Of a stretch of 51,831 nt of DNA, positions 1 to 10,195 are shown piece after piece. The stretch covers positions 1 to 51,831 of the forward strand of contig JAUWBM010000007.1 in the NCBI GenBank assembly GCA_030601705.1. The letters are read 5' to 3'. The first letter of the stretch is position 1, and each line of letters starts with the position of its first letter. Source of the DNA: Thermoplasmatota archaeon. Lineage in GTDB: Archaea > Thermoplasmatota > E2 > DHVEG-1. Both the position numbers and the translations under genes were made by a program. The notes beneath the pieces were generated by a model, which ran no database searches, had not been told where the DNA came from, and saw only the letters and a list, made by a program, of their open reading frames with translations.

Positions 1-2
1 CA

Positions 3-209
3 TGTAGGATAAATTGGCTCAGTGGTGGTGAGAGAATTTACCTTGATAAAAACACCTGGGTACGTGATGCAAGGATTTACTGCGCAGTAATTGACATCAG
101 TGTTGTTGACAGGGTATTATATTCAAGCAAAATATATGAAATTGTCAATTTTGAGAATCCCGACGAGAGTGGGAAATTTCTTGCAATTGACATAAAAATT
201 AAGGAGTGA
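3..209 (+). CDS. C-terminal part of a tail/structural protein, truncated by the window start
   Basis: Open frame from base 3 to TGA at 207-209 (CRINWLSGGERIYLDKNTWVRDARIYCAVIDISVVDRVLYSSKIYEIVNFENPDESGKFLAIDIKIKE*); next gene follows closely with an SD. Confidence 0.6.
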   Translation, partial: CRINWLSGGERIYLDKNTWVRDARIYCAVIDISVVDRVLYSSKIYEIVNFENPDESGKFLAIDIKIKE

Positions 210-213
210 AGTT

Positions 214-699
214 ATGGAATTAGGACACGATTTTACAGTCTTTATGGTGACGGGAGATCTTACCGAAAGCGGTATACAATATTCGGATGAGGTCAGCATA
301 TCGGCAAAAGATACGGATACGGCGCTATTTTCACATGAATTTGAATTGGGCTACACAGATGTGGGGAAACATCCTGCCATAACATATCAGACCCTTTTGT
401 GGTGCTATTTTAAGGCAGCGGTCATGCTGAAGGTATCTACGGGAACGGCGACAATGAAATGGAAACCACAGGCAAGAAACCATGAAGGAACTTGGGTTGA
501 TTTGTGCGGTTATGTCACATTTTCAGCAACAAACACATACAAGGAATCAAGAGTGGACGGCTATGCGGAATTATCCTCGAACTTCAACCAAATTCCATTC
601 GACTTCAGGATATTATTTCAATGTGATACGGTAAGTATCGGCAGGGGCAAGGTCAAGAACACAAGTCAATTCAGGGCTATATTTAAAGATATAGTATAG
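214..699 (+). CDS. hypothetical phage structural protein
   Basis: 161 aa ORF with SD, in co-directional gene string. Confidence 0.6.
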   Translation: MELGHDFTVFMVTGDLTESGIQYSDEVSISAKDTDTALFSHEFELGYTDVGKHPAITYQTLLWCYFKAAVMLKVSTGTATMKWKPQARNHEGTWVDLCGYVTFSATNTYKESRVDGYAELSSNFNQIPFDFRILFQCDTVSIGRGKVKNTSQFRAIFKDIV

Positions 700-709
700 G
701 GGGTGAATT

Positions 710-1120
710 ATGGCTGATATGGTAGGTTGGGTAGTACCAGAAAAAATAAGGCTTATAAAAGTTGCCGATATTGACGACCCGTCCGCTGAATTGAATCTGG
801 AGAGCGGTTCCGAAAGGGGGATGCTGATTGTCTGCTATGAGAATGTAGTTGGCACTGATGAATTCACTATTTATTCGTGGGATGATTCCAGTTCTGGGGC
901 TGAGAGTGTACCATTCACGATTGATGGCTCTGCCGGGATTTGGATTGCGGTGGGCGGAAAATTCAATAATTCATCCGTCATAATACCAAGTACCGAATGG
1001 GTTTATTGGGGATTGCCCACAGTAGACGGTTCATGGCGTAGAGGTATTGTTAACGATGATTTTGTTGAAGAACGACGAGAATCGGGAACTTGGATAGAGA
1101 AACGGGCGACAGAACATTAG
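710..1120 (+). CDS. hypothetical phage protein
   Basis: 136 aa ORF, co-directional. Confidence 0.55.
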   Translation: MADMVGWVVPEKIRLIKVADIDDPSAELNLESGSERGMLIVCYENVVGTDEFTIYSWDDSSSGAESVPFTIDGSAGIWIAVGGKFNNSSVIIPSTEWVYWGLPTVDGSWRRGIVNDDFVEERRESGTWIEKRATEH

Positions 1121-1179
1121 AATAAGATGAATTTATAAAATCAGTTTTTCAAAACCAATTTCTAAAAAGGAGAAATTAA

Positions 1180-4100
1180 ATGTTTAAAAAATTTAGATTT
1201 ATACTTCCTATAATTATGTTGATTTCAGGATTGTATGCAGATACAACTGGGGTAAGATTACAACGTAGTGTAGATGGATTATTGAGACATAAGATTCATA
1301 ATTTGCATTCCACTGGGATTGCGGGGATTTGGCTAATACAGGACACCACCGATACGGCAAGAATTACTATTAATGCAAGCGGGAATTTACTTCTTGTTCC
1401 AGATAGTGATCTCGAAATTGTATTAAGAGCTGCCCAGAATTTCATCATAGATGAAGATGGTACAGATTTTGTAACCATAGACCGCACTGCTACAGCGATA
1501 GAATCCGATGCAACCTCCGGAACTGCGTGGTACATGGACTTTGACGATGTAACCAGTGGCACTGGGTTATTTATTGATTCAGATAATAATGCGCTTATTG
1601 GTGGTGAATTGGTAAAAATTGAAGTAGTTACTACTCAAGCATGGGGAAGCGTTCCTCTTGCAGTTTATTCAAGTGGAGCAAATGCTACTTCTGGCAGGAT
1701 TCAATATGGTATTTTTGTAGAACTTACTGGTACTGGTACAAATTCACAAAATTTGGCATTATATACTGAAGCTTCTGGTGGTACTTATAATTATGCACTC
1801 TATATAGGTGCTGGTGATATTAATACCACTAGTGGTGCTACTGATTGGGAATTAAAAGACAATAATGCCTCAGCATTGAGTTTTGATGCTACAGGTGCAG
1901 CTGGTATCCTCAATATTATAACTACTGAAGTAGGTGAAGGGATAAGTTTCACCTCTCCTGCCACTGGTACAACGGATATGTATACCTATACGGCTACAGG
2001 CAATTTTGCCGATGGTAATGTGGTAAAGATCACTGATTCAGGAACACCCACAGATGGTACGCTTTTGAGGGTATTATCAGTACATGCTACGCCCGATGCC
2101 ATTGTGGCGGGTGATGCAACGAATTTTACGGTTATTGCTTCTGATGGAAGTATAGACTTTTCGACAGCAACGGCAGGATTAATAACTTCAAGTGCTGGGA
2201 ATATAGAGATTGCTCCTGCTACTGATATTGTTCTTGACCCAACCGGAAATAATGTTCTTCCTGGTTCTGCCGATACAGACCATTTAGGAAGTGTAACTTT
2301 AGAGTGGGGAAACTTTTATCAGGGAGATAATAAATTCACTTATTATGGTTTAGAACAAGATATTAGTGTTGGTTATGATGAATCCACGAATGATGCATTG
2401 GAATATAAAGCTAATGTTGATGGTACTGCTTTACCGTTTGTATGGAAAGCTGACCGAGGCGACGACCAAGGCGATGAAGCAAAATGGAATCTTGCCGATG
2501 GTGGAGTTTTAACTTATGGCAGTGATATTGCTTCAGCAGGGTCGTATGTGACCCATCTTACCTTAACTCCTCATGCTACTCTTACAACTTCATCTCTTGC
2601 TTTTGTTGGAGATGTAGATGTTGGGGATGATCTTTTAATGAGCAATCTTGGTGTGATTAATTGGAATAGTGATGTTACTATGACTCATTCATCTGATTTG
2701 CTTACAATTACAGGCGGAAATACAAGAGTTGACAAACTGGAAATCAATGGTGCAAATGATTATATGAATGTTTCTACAGACCTTGATATAGTATCTAACG
2801 TTGACATGGTATTAACCGCTGGCGGGAATGAAATTCATGTTATTGGAGGGTTGTCTGTCGGTGATGAAACAGATGTTGGTGATAATAACTTCAAAGTGGT
2901 TGGAACGAGTTCATTGATTGGAAATGTGACCTTTGAGGCTACCACAAGTTGGACTGATGGTACAGATACTTTCAGTGCAAGTGTAGCGAGTGATAAGTGG
3001 GTATTGTGGGACGATGCTGGGACTCCTAATGAATTGGTAGTTGTGGATAGTTCAGGCAAAGTTAGTATCGGGACGACGAGTATGGATTCAAAATTATTAG
3101 TCGTTGGTGAATCAGGGACAGGAATAATAAAAGTTATTGACTATTCCTCAGACGAAGAAGTACATGCTGGTGCATTTTTTACTCAGCGAGCGAGAGGAAC
3201 TCAGGCTTCGCCATCCGCAATTTTAAGTGGAGATAGAATAGGCATTTACATTTTTGGTGGTTATAATGGGACGAGTTTTAAAAATACCGCTGCTATATAT
3301 GCTCAAGCAACAGAAAATTTCAGTGCCTCGGATGAAGGAACGAAATTTGTTTTTGAAATTACACCAAATGGAGCAACATCCCGCTCAGCGGTAATGGTCA
3401 TAGACCAAAGTGGCTATGTTGCCATTGGTGGGACGGAAGACCCAGGGACAATATTGGAAGTAGTAGATGATAATGGAAATGCTGCTCATACATTATTCAC
3501 TATGCTTAATGATGATGAAACATCTAGTGGCGAAACTGGCCAGACAGTTGATTTAGTTTTTGAAGTTATGGATTCCATAGGTGCAGCTGCTCCTACTCCT
3601 CATGAAGCGGCAAAAATTTCAGCTTATAAAATAGGCGATTTCTTCCACGCTACAACCGAAGCAGACCATGACGCTGGAATGAAGTGGTGGACTGTGACTG
3701 ACGGTGCCTACGTTCTTAATACAACCCTATCTGATAATGATATGACAGTAGTTGGAACTATTACTGGTGGAGATTTAACAATTGGCGACATCACAATTTC
3801 CGATAATGACCCTGTATTAAATTATGTAGATGAAACTGGTGCAGATGACGATGTAAATGTTACTATTGCCGTTGATTTAGTGACGGCTACTTCTGGTGCT
3901 GAGGACGCAACTGTCACAATTCAGAATCAGGTTGATGGTACTATGCGTGATATGCTGGTTAATGTAGTTGAAGGCGATTTTACATTAACAAGTTATAAAG
4001 GACAGATTATCCTTAAATCGGCTAATACAACGGCATTGACTTTGGAAGCTGATCAAGATGCTGTTCTTGCACAAGACCTTGATGTTGTGGCGGCTCTGAC

Positions 4101-5814
4101 TGCTCTTACTTTGCAAACCGATACTGATATAACAGCGGGGGTTTTGGCTAATGATGTTATGGCTACACTTTCAATTATTGGTGATGCTGAAAATGATAAT
4201 GCTACTCCCGTTAATGAAACGTATTCTGCGGTATTAGTACAGAATGCAAATCCAAACTTGGCATTTTTACAATGGTCAACTACTCAATCAACCGTTGGCA
4301 TGGACTTTGATATGCCGATAACCGCTTCTACTGTTAATGGATTGACTATTGTAGCTGGTTCTAATACTTTTGATTTGAGTAATGGCTCAGGAAGTTTGAA
4401 TATTGCAGCTACAAAAACACTTAATATTGACCAGCATTTCACGGTAAATGGTACAGGTACGACAATCACAGGTGTAACTCAGGCAAATACAATTACATTG
4501 TATGAATCCTTTACTGTAGCTGGTGGCTTTAATTTTACTGTAACGGCAGAAGATGTTGCAGGTTCTATTGTTCTTGATAAACAAACTTTTGAGGTTGAGG
4601 GTGAACAGACAGCAACAAGATTAATGAAACTAGTTAATGCCAATGATGCTGCCGCAACGTTGACAATAGAGGGTACAAGTGCAGTAGTCAATCAAGATGT
4701 AACCAGCGATGCTAATGTATCCTTTGCTAAAGTAATTACTACAGAAGTAGAATTTGCTGGTAATATTCTTCTTGACCCTGCAGTTGATGGTGCAAGTTAT
4801 GTAGATATTGCTAATAGTGGTACAGGAGCAGCGAAACTTTATATTGAAGGCGACCAAATAATTTCTGATGATTTATCCGACGTAGCAAGTATAGCTATGC
4901 TTGACGAAGGTGAAACTGTAACTGGAGCATGGACATTTCAAGGGGCTGTAGATGCAGCTATGGCTCTCATTTTAGAAGCAGATGCAGGAGCAGATAATCC
5001 AGACACGTGGCAAATTTTAATTGCCGATGGTGATGAGTTTGCTCTGCAAGCTTACGCTGGTGGCTCTTATGCTGACGCTTTAACTATTGTAGGCTCAACT
5101 TTAGCGGCTGACTTTCCTGGGAATTTGACTATTGCCACTAAATATGTTTATCGTGCTGATGGTACTGATGTTCCTGATGCTGATGTTGCTGACAATATTA
5201 CAATTACTAATATTTCACAAGTACAGGATATATCAGCATCGGCAGCGGAAATTAATACACCGTTAGATGGTGCTTCGGTTACACTTACTGAGTTCCAAGA
5301 ATTAGAGACTATTGATGCTACAACCATTTCTGCGAATCAGTGGGCATTATTAGGTGGACTTGCTGGAACATTGACTAGTGCAGAGGTAAATATCCTTGAT
5401 GGCGTTACAGGTGTTGTAGCTGCTGAAATATCTTATATCGGTGATGTAACTGGATTGATTCAAGCACAATTAAATGCAAAAGCACCTTTGGCAAATCCAA
5501 CCTTTACGGGGCTTGTAAAAAGAAGCGTAACTGCTGGTATAACTGCAGTCAATCCTGGTGGACAGGGTGATGGTGCTTTAACTTCCGACATTAATGAAGT
5601 GTCAGTTGTTGGTGCAGATAATGATGCTGTTACGTTGCCCACTGCAGTTGCAGGATATGAGGTGTTTATTGCTAATAATGGTGCAAACACTCTTGAAATC
5701 TTTCCAGCAGCAGGAGATAACTTAGGAGCTGGTGTAAATACAGCAACAACATTAATATCTGGTGCTAACATAACATTTGTGGCTTTTGATGCCACTAACT
5801 GGGAGACTAAATAA
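1180..5814 (+). CDS. giant beta-rich fibre/adhesin-like protein with an N-terminal signal-peptide-like segment
   Basis: 1544 aa; N-term MFKKFRFILPIIMLISGLYADTTG; Ala/Thr/Asp/Gly-rich repetitive body; C-terminal motif LTSAEVNILDGVTGVVAAEISYIGDVTGLIQAQLNAKAPLANPTFTG, typical of phage tail-fibre-like proteins. Confidence 0.8.
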   Translation: MFKKFRFILPIIMLISGLYADTTGVRLQRSVDGLLRHKIHNLHSTGIAGIWLIQDTTDTARITINASGNLLLVPDSDLEIVLRAAQNFIIDEDGTDFVTIDRTATAIESDATSGTAWYMDFDDVTSGTGLFIDSDNNALIGGELVKIEVVTTQAWGSVPLAVYSSGANATSGRIQYGIFVELTGTGTNSQNLALYTEASGGTYNYALYIGAGDINTTSGATDWELKDNNASALSFDATGAAGILNIITTEVGEGISFTSPATGTTDMYTYTATGNFADGNVVKITDSGTPTDGTLLRVLSVHATPDAIVAGDATNFTVIASDGSIDFSTATAGLITSSAGNIEIAPATDIVLDPTGNNVLPGSADTDHLGSVTLEWGNFYQGDNKFTYYGLEQDISVGYDESTNDALEYKANVDGTALPFVWKADRGDDQGDEAKWNLADGGVLTYGSDIASAGSYVTHLTLTPHATLTTSSLAFVGDVDVGDDLLMSNLGVINWNSDVTMTHSSDLLTITGGNTRVDKLEINGANDYMNVSTDLDIVSNVDMVLTAGGNEIHVIGGLSVGDETDVGDNNFKVVGTSSLIGNVTFEATTSWTDGTDTFSASVASDKWVLWDDAGTPNELVVVDSSGKVSIGTTSMDSKLLVVGESGTGIIKVIDYSSDEEVHAGAFFTQRARGTQASPSAILSGDRIGIYIFGGYNGTSFKNTAAIYAQATENFSASDEGTKFVFEITPNGATSRSAVMVIDQSGYVAIGGTEDPGTILEVVDDNGNAAHTLFTMLNDDETSSGETGQTVDLVFEVMDSIGAAAPTPHEAAKISAYKIGDFFHATTEADHDAGMKWWTVTDGAYVLNTTLSDNDMTVVGTITGGDLTIGDITISDNDPVLNYVDETGADDDVNVTIAVDLVTATSGAEDATVTIQNQVDGTMRDMLVNVVEGDFTLTSYKGQIILKSANTTALTLEADQDAVLAQDLDVVAALTALTLQTDTDITAGVLANDVMATLSIIGDAENDNATPVNETYSAVLVQNANPNLAFLQWSTTQSTVGMDFDMPITASTVNGLTIVAGSNTFDLSNGSGSLNIAATKTLNIDQHFTVNGTGTTITGVTQANTITLYESFTVAGGFNFTVTAEDVAGSIVLDKQTFEVEGEQTATRLMKLVNANDAAATLTIEGTSAVVNQDVTSDANVSFAKVITTEVEFAGNILLDPAVDGASYVDIANSGTGAAKLYIEGDQIISDDLSDVASIAMLDEGETVTGAWTFQGAVDAAMALILEADAGADNPDTWQILIADGDEFALQAYAGGSYADALTIVGSTLAADFPGNLTIATKYVYRADGTDVPDADVADNITITNISQVQDISASAAEINTPLDGASVTLTEFQELETIDATTISANQWALLGGLAGTLTSAEVNILDGVTGVVAAEISYIGDVTGLIQAQLNAKAPLANPTFTGLVKRSVTAGITAVNPGGQGDGALTSDINEVSVVGADNDAVTLPTAVAGYEVFIANNGANTLEIFPAAGDNLGAGVNTATTLISGANITFVAFDATNWETK

Positions 5815-6576
5815 ATGAAAAAGTTAATTTTCTTATTTCTTTTACCTCTATTGCTTCTTGGTCAGTTTAAAGTAGACCATAGTGTTTCACCACCCTCAAT
5901 AACATTTCCTGGTGATATTGATGTTATTGGAAGTGAATCTACTCATGGTGAAATGGATGTGGCGGCTGGTGCGGCTTATACCATAAATACGCAAAATGCA
6001 TGGCACGGTTATACAGGATTTAGCTCAGGGCATCTCTCTACAAAGATTACTTTCGGTGCAGGAAAAACTGCAAGTGATATTACAGCTTATGCTACTTACG
6101 ATGCTGGTGCTACAACAAAAGTTACTGTCACTGCCGCTCATACTTTAACTGCTGGACAAGTTATTACAATTACAGGAACAACTAATTATAATGATATTTT
6201 TGAGGTACAAGAAAGTGTTGACGCAAATAATTATACAATAGATAAGGCTTGGGATACAAATGATGATGCTACGGGGACTTATGCTCTTGGTAGTTGCTTC
6301 ATAATTGGAACTGATGGTGCAGGTGATTATAGTATTATTTGGACAGCGAGCGGTTCGGCTATCGCTGCTGATACTTTTGAGTTTGGGATATATCACGAAA
6401 AGACACTTGACCATAAAAGCATTAGAAAGTTTCCTAATAACGATGTAGGATCATGGTCTGGTTGTGGTATTATTGCTGTTTCTGATACTGATGTGATATG
6501 GTTTGCCATACAGAACACTACAGGCACAAACAACATGGATATTGATGAACTACAATTTGTAATTCAAAAATTGTAA
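5815..6576 (+). CDS. secreted or virion-surface protein with signal-peptide-like N-terminus
   Basis: 253 aa; MKKLIFLFLLPLLLLGQFKVD N-term; beta module GQVITITGTTNYNDIFEVQESVDANNYTIDKAWDTNDDATGTY resembling modules common in phage structural proteins. Confidence 0.6.
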   Translation: MKKLIFLFLLPLLLLGQFKVDHSVSPPSITFPGDIDVIGSESTHGEMDVAAGAAYTINTQNAWHGYTGFSSGHLSTKITFGAGKTASDITAYATYDAGATTKVTVTAAHTLTAGQVITITGTTNYNDIFEVQESVDANNYTIDKAWDTNDDATGTYALGSCFIIGTDGAGDYSIIWTASGSAIAADTFEFGIYHEKTLDHKSIRKFPNNDVGSWSGCGIIAVSDTDVIWFAIQNTTGTNNMDIDELQFVIQKL

Positions 6577-6595
6577 ATTTTAAAGGAGATATGAT

Positions 6596-7108
6596 ATGAA
6601 AAAATTACTGTTAATTGTGTTGCTGTTTTTGTTTTCAGCAATATTGTTTCCTCAGCAAGTCAGCCAAAAATTGAAGTATGAGAAGATATTTGATTTGGCT
6701 GCCGAGTGCAAGAATGTGCTTAACTGGAAATTATCAGGACTGATTAGTGCTGACAGGGCTGATAAGAAACTGGCTGAAAATGAGGCTACTATGTCACAAC
6801 TGCTTACTGGTGAAGTAACGGTAGTGGTAACATTGCCAGAGGAAGTAACTATTGATTCTGAAATATTTGAAACTCTTGATGAACTTCTTTTATTAGAAAG
6901 TAAATTTTATGCAGCTAAAAAAGTTCAAACCATAGGATATTTAGAATCTATAAAGACAAAACTTTCCGGTGAATTTGAAACTATTGATTCAGAAGTTTTT
7001 GATATTCTTAGTTTATTAATAAGGGAGGCGGACAGTAGGTTCTATAAATCTGTTCGTCCGAGTATTGTAGAAGATCTTGAATTTATTTTGGAGTTGTTGA
7101 GTTTTTGA
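6596..7108 (+). CDS. secreted helical protein with internal duplication
   Basis: 170 aa; signal-like N-term; two related segments TIDSEIFETLDELLLLESKFYAAKKV / TIDSEVFDILSLLIREADSRFYKSVR. Confidence 0.55.
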   Translation: MKKLLLIVLLFLFSAILFPQQVSQKLKYEKIFDLAAECKNVLNWKLSGLISADRADKKLAENEATMSQLLTGEVTVVVTLPEEVTIDSEIFETLDELLLLESKFYAAKKVQTIGYLESIKTKLSGEFETIDSEVFDILSLLIREADSRFYKSVRPSIVEDLEFILELLSF

Positions 7109-7109
7109 T

Positions 7110-7415
7110 ATGAAATTCGCAATAAAAAAATTTGATGGTTGGATAATCAAACTAAAACCTAAAAGTACAGAAGGTTATTGTTGGCAAAAGAGGAAGATAA
7201 TAGACTGGGGACTTGCTGGTACAAATCCTTTTCGTTTGTTGTTACATGAAATTGCCCATATAGATATTAATCCTCCTGGGAATAAACATAATCAAAAATG
7301 GTTTGATAAATATATTGCTTTGATGAAAGAATACTTACCGGGGATTGATATTAGTGATAGTGATAAAATAATTCAGAAAACCTATGATTTGGTGGGAAAA
7401 TGTTTAACTATCTAA
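7110..7415 (+). CDS. small HExxH zinc-metallopeptidase-like protein
   Basis: 101 aa; LLLHEIAHIDINPPGNKHNQKWF (HExxH plus downstream His). Confidence 0.55.
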   Translation: MKFAIKKFDGWIIKLKPKSTEGYCWQKRKIIDWGLAGTNPFRLLLHEIAHIDINPPGNKHNQKWFDKYIALMKEYLPGIDISDSDKIIQKTYDLVGKCLTI

Positions 7416-7711
7416 GAGAATTAATCTATGATATGTTCTGCCGGAACTTCTGGGGATTTTTCCATTGCCTTGCCGGTGGGCTGGGTGCTAAGTTTCTATG
7501 TTTATGGACTAATTTTAGTGCCGGATTGATTGTATTTATAATCACTTTATCAGCATTTCTATATGAAGTATACCAGTTTTGTTACAAAAATAAAGGTGAT
7601 TTGATGATTGTAGGAAGGAAATATGGTACAATCAGACGCTGGAGGCGGGATAGTTTAGGTGATATTGTTTTAGCAGTGTTATGTTCAATAATTGTAGTGA
7701 TAGGAATTTAA
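7400..7711 (+). CDS. small membrane protein
   Basis: 103 aa; multiple hydrophobic segments. Confidence 0.5.
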   Translation: MFNYLRELIYDMFCRNFWGFFHCLAGGLGAKFLCLWTNFSAGLIVFIITLSAFLYEVYQFCYKNKGDLMIVGRKYGTIRRWRRDSLGDIVLAVLCSIIVVIGI

Positions 7712-7712
7712 A

Positions 7713-7955
7713 GTGCCATCTAGAAAATATAGTATGACAGAACTTGGTTTAGATATGAAATATATCAAAGACAAAGTACACCAAATTGATACTTGTCTAA
7801 ATGGTGATGATTCAAACCCTGAAAGTTTGGGATTGGTCCATATAGTTATGAAAAATACGAAATTTCGGCGAAGAGTTACAAAAGGTCTATCTGCTACATG
7901 GTCTGCAATTACTGTCATAGTAGGGAAAACTATTTATGATTGGTTCAAAAATTAA
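7713..7955 (+). CDS. small protein with C-terminal hydrophobic segment (lysis-associated?)
   Basis: 80 aa; helical N-term plus WSAITVIVGKTIYDWF. Confidence 0.45.
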   Translation: MPSRKYSMTELGLDMKYIKDKVHQIDTCLNGDDSNPESLGLVHIVMKNTKFRRRVTKGLSATWSAITVIVGKTIYDWFKN

Positions 7956-8557
7956 TGGGTTGGCTTACATGGTTAATGGCAATGTCTATGACAATTACTT
8001 ATTCAGATAGGACGGCAATAATTCAACCTAATCCTTCTGACTATGAATATTCATTCTCTATCCACAAACCTAAAATTTATCATTTAGAAATTGAACAAAT
8101 GCGAAAAGATGGGATGTGTTATAATGATAAAGAGGTATGGATTGAGAACACATTTTTTGGTTGGTTATATGTCAACGAAAAAGTCGTAAAGAAAGAATCA
8201 AGGAATATCAATTATAATCAATTTGATTGCCGGTATAAATATAAGTTATTTACTACTGGATATACATTAAGACACAATGATTTCGGTTCACCTAAACATA
8301 ATCTTAGTTTAGGTTTGAATCTTGCTGATTTTCATTTCAATATTGGAATTGCCGATGTTGAGGTTATTAGTAAGACAGATTTTATAAGTAATTTTAGTGA
8401 AAACGCAATTTCATCTTACAATCAAATAAGTTTTCAAGTATTAACAAATGTCTCTATTTCGTTTCTATATAAATATGAGTACATAAGGGGTAAGTTGCCC
8501 TTTGAACAAAAAAAGATTGGGATCACTTATAAGATTCCAATGAAAAAGAAGGAGTGA
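7940..8557 (+). CDS. hypothetical membrane/secreted protein
   Basis: 205 aa; hydrophobic N-term, beta-rich body. Confidence 0.5.
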   Translation: MVQKLMGWLTWLMAMSMTITYSDRTAIIQPNPSDYEYSFSIHKPKIYHLEIEQMRKDGMCYNDKEVWIENTFFGWLYVNEKVVKKESRNINYNQFDCRYKYKLFTTGYTLRHNDFGSPKHNLSLGLNLADFHFNIGIADVEVISKTDFISNFSENAISSYNQISFQVLTNVSISFLYKYEYIRGKLPFEQKKIGITYKIPMKKKE

Positions 8558-8854
8558 ATGATGGAATGGATGTATGCTTTAGCAGGTGTTGCTGGATTAG
8601 GGGCAATTTTATCTCTAATCTTGAAAAAATTAATAACAAAAGATTTGCTTGATAAGATTGGTAATGTTGTCAACAAATTCTTTTACGGAATTGGTTCTGT
8701 TTGTACCTTAGGATTGGCAAAGTGGAAATTGACAAAAGGACTGTGGAACAATGTTTTAGAATCGTATGTAGTAATTCTACTACGAACAATAATGATGAAT
8801 ATTTTAGACGGACTTATAAGAGGTTTGGAATCAGATAATAAGGATACTAAATAA
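8558..8854 (+). CDS. putative holin-like small membrane protein
   Basis: 98 aa; hydrophobic N-term; directly upstream of endolysin-like gene. Confidence 0.45.
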   Translation: MMEWMYALAGVAGLGAILSLILKKLITKDLLDKIGNVVNKFFYGIGSVCTLGLAKWKLTKGLWNNVLESYVVILLRTIMMNILDGLIRGLESDNKDTK

Positions 8855-9210
8855 TGGTTAAACTCAATAATTTTAAACGCTCAGATTTTGCCTGTTCTTG
8901 TTGTGGCAAAGAAAAAATGAAAGATAATACCCTTCTGAAATTGCAAGCTGCAAGAACAATTGCTGATGTACCATTTATAATAAGTTCTGGATATAGATGC
9001 AATAAGCATAATGTTGAAGTAGGCGGCAAAAGTAGTTCTTCTCATTTGGGCGGATATGCAGTTGATATGGTTGTTGATGGTTCAAGAGCAAGATTTAAGA
9101 TACTCGATGCTTTAAGATTATCAGGATTTAATCGAATTGGAGTTGGTAAGAATTTTATTCACATAGACAATGATCCTGAAAAATCTGGTAATGTGATATG
9201 GCTATATTAA
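8854..9210 (+). CDS. endolysin-like peptidase M15 (D-Ala-D-Ala carboxypeptidase-like)
   Basis: 118 aa; ISSGYRCNKHN, SSSHLGGYAVDM and FIHIDND motifs of Peptidase_M15. Confidence 0.85.
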   Translation: MVKLNNFKRSDFACSCCGKEKMKDNTLLKLQAARTIADVPFIISSGYRCNKHNVEVGGKSSSSHLGGYAVDMVVDGSRARFKILDALRLSGFNRIGVGKNFIHIDNDPEKSGNVIWLY

Positions 9211-9216
9211 TAAAAT

Positions 9217-9290
9217 AGAACATAGCCCTGATACTTTCTCATATCAAAGTTTTTCCTCCACTTTGTAATGAATGTCAGGTTTAATGTTCT
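9217..9290 (+). ncRNA. candidate structured element, nested stems with CCTCC in the apical loop
   Basis: AGAACAT(9217-9223)/ATGTTCT(9284-9290); CCTGA(9227-9231)/TCAGG(9275-9279); CAAAGT(9245-9250)/ACTTTG(9260-9265) with loop TTTTCCTCC. Confidence 0.5.
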
Positions 9291-9335
9291 GATTTGGTTT
9301 CAAAAAACTTTTTCACGACGATAACAAAAAATATA

Positions 9336-9387
9336 TTTACATTTTTGTAAAATAACACTTGACTTTTATTTTCAGGTGTTGTATTTT
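9336..9387 (+). promoter_or_regulatory. putative promoter with adjacent palindromic operator
   Basis: TTGACT(9359-9364)-17 nt-TATTTT(9382-9387); palindrome TTTACA-TTTT-TGTAAA at 9336-9351. Confidence 0.5.
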
Positions 9388-9416
9388 CATTTTAGATTGA
9401 AAAAGGAGGATTTGTA

Positions 9417-9620
9417 ATGAGTGAAAATAAAAATTTTGATAATTTTGTAAAAACCACTGAGGAATATCTTGCAAGAGAGCTATCAGAAGGAGAGGTTGGA
9501 GTTTTGGAATTAATTTGGAATCCACTATTGAAAGAAAATGACAGCGATGATATTATTTCGAGATTTAGAGAAGATACTGAACTGAGGATATATTATCTAA
9601 AGGAGCTTATAAAAGTTTAG
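9417..9620 (+). CDS. hypothetical small protein
   Basis: 67 aa ORF with strong SD (AAAGGAGGA). Confidence 0.6.
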   Translation: MSENKNFDNFVKTTEEYLARELSEGEVGVLELIWNPLLKENDSDDIISRFREDTELRIYYLKELIKV

Positions 9621-9681
9621 CCTGTTTGGGGGTACGTTCTGGTTCCCCTGTCTGCATTAGATAGGGATTCCGGGACAGGCT
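9618..9681 (+). repeat. TAG-anchored hairpin element, copy A1
   Basis: Starts at the stop codon of the upstream gene: TAGCCTGT...ACAGGCT, 7-bp closing stem AGCCTGT/ACAGGCT. Confidence 0.5.
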
Positions 9682-9744
9682 TAAATTGAAATTGAGGAAG
9701 CAAAATGACGGAACAAAGACTGCGAACACTATATCCCCGAAAAG

Positions 9745-9888
9745 ATGGTTGACTTGGATTTTAGAGGTCAATGCATCTTGATTATTCCACCGCACAAATT
9801 TTGTCCTTATAAAGGTAAGGGTAAAAACAGATGTATCCAATTTGAAAGTTGGATTGACCCAATGAAAAATAAGAAACAAGGAAGATAA
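9745..9888 (+). CDS. hypothetical small protein
   Basis: 47 aa ORF MVDLDFRGQCILIIPPHKFCPYKGKGKNRC...; below ORF-track cutoff. Confidence 0.35.
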   Translation: MVDLDFRGQCILIIPPHKFCPYKGKGKNRCIQFESWIDPMKNKKQGR

Positions 9889-9889
9889 A

Positions 9890-10195
9890 ATGACAAAGAA
9901 AGAAAAATTTATTGAGCAATTTACAAAATGCGTTAATGATTGGGGTTGTTTTGGCGATGTAACTTGCTCAATAGTGGATAATACAACAGGGAATAATTGT
10001 GAATTTTGCCCTCTTGATATAAGAGATAGGAAGAATTATTGTCTTGGTATGTTTCGGCGGTGGAAATGCTATACAAAAAAATCCTTATTAGACGCAATTG
10101 ACAAATTAAAGGAATTGCCATCAAGTTATTTCACTAAAAAAGGATTTAATCGGGTAGCATTTGACAAAACAGCAAAGGAATTGGTGATAAAATGA
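9890..10195 (+). CDS. Cys-rich small protein, paralogue of 10692..10940
   Basis: 101 aa; CEFCPLD motif and KKSLLDAIDKLKEL shared with the 10692 ORF. Confidence 0.6.
   Translation: MTKKEKFIEQFTKCVNDWGCFGDVTCSIVDNTTGNNCEFCPLDIRDRKNYCLGMFRRWKCYTKKSLLDAIDKLKELPSSYFTKKGFNRVAFDKTAKELVIK

Noticed and set aside
1296-5795. Multiple minus-strand ORFs inside the fibre gene (for example 1296-1562, 2835-3059, 4284-4469, 4387-4584, 5460-5795)
   Set aside because: Shadow ORFs of a low-complexity sense gene; no SD and no recognisable domains.
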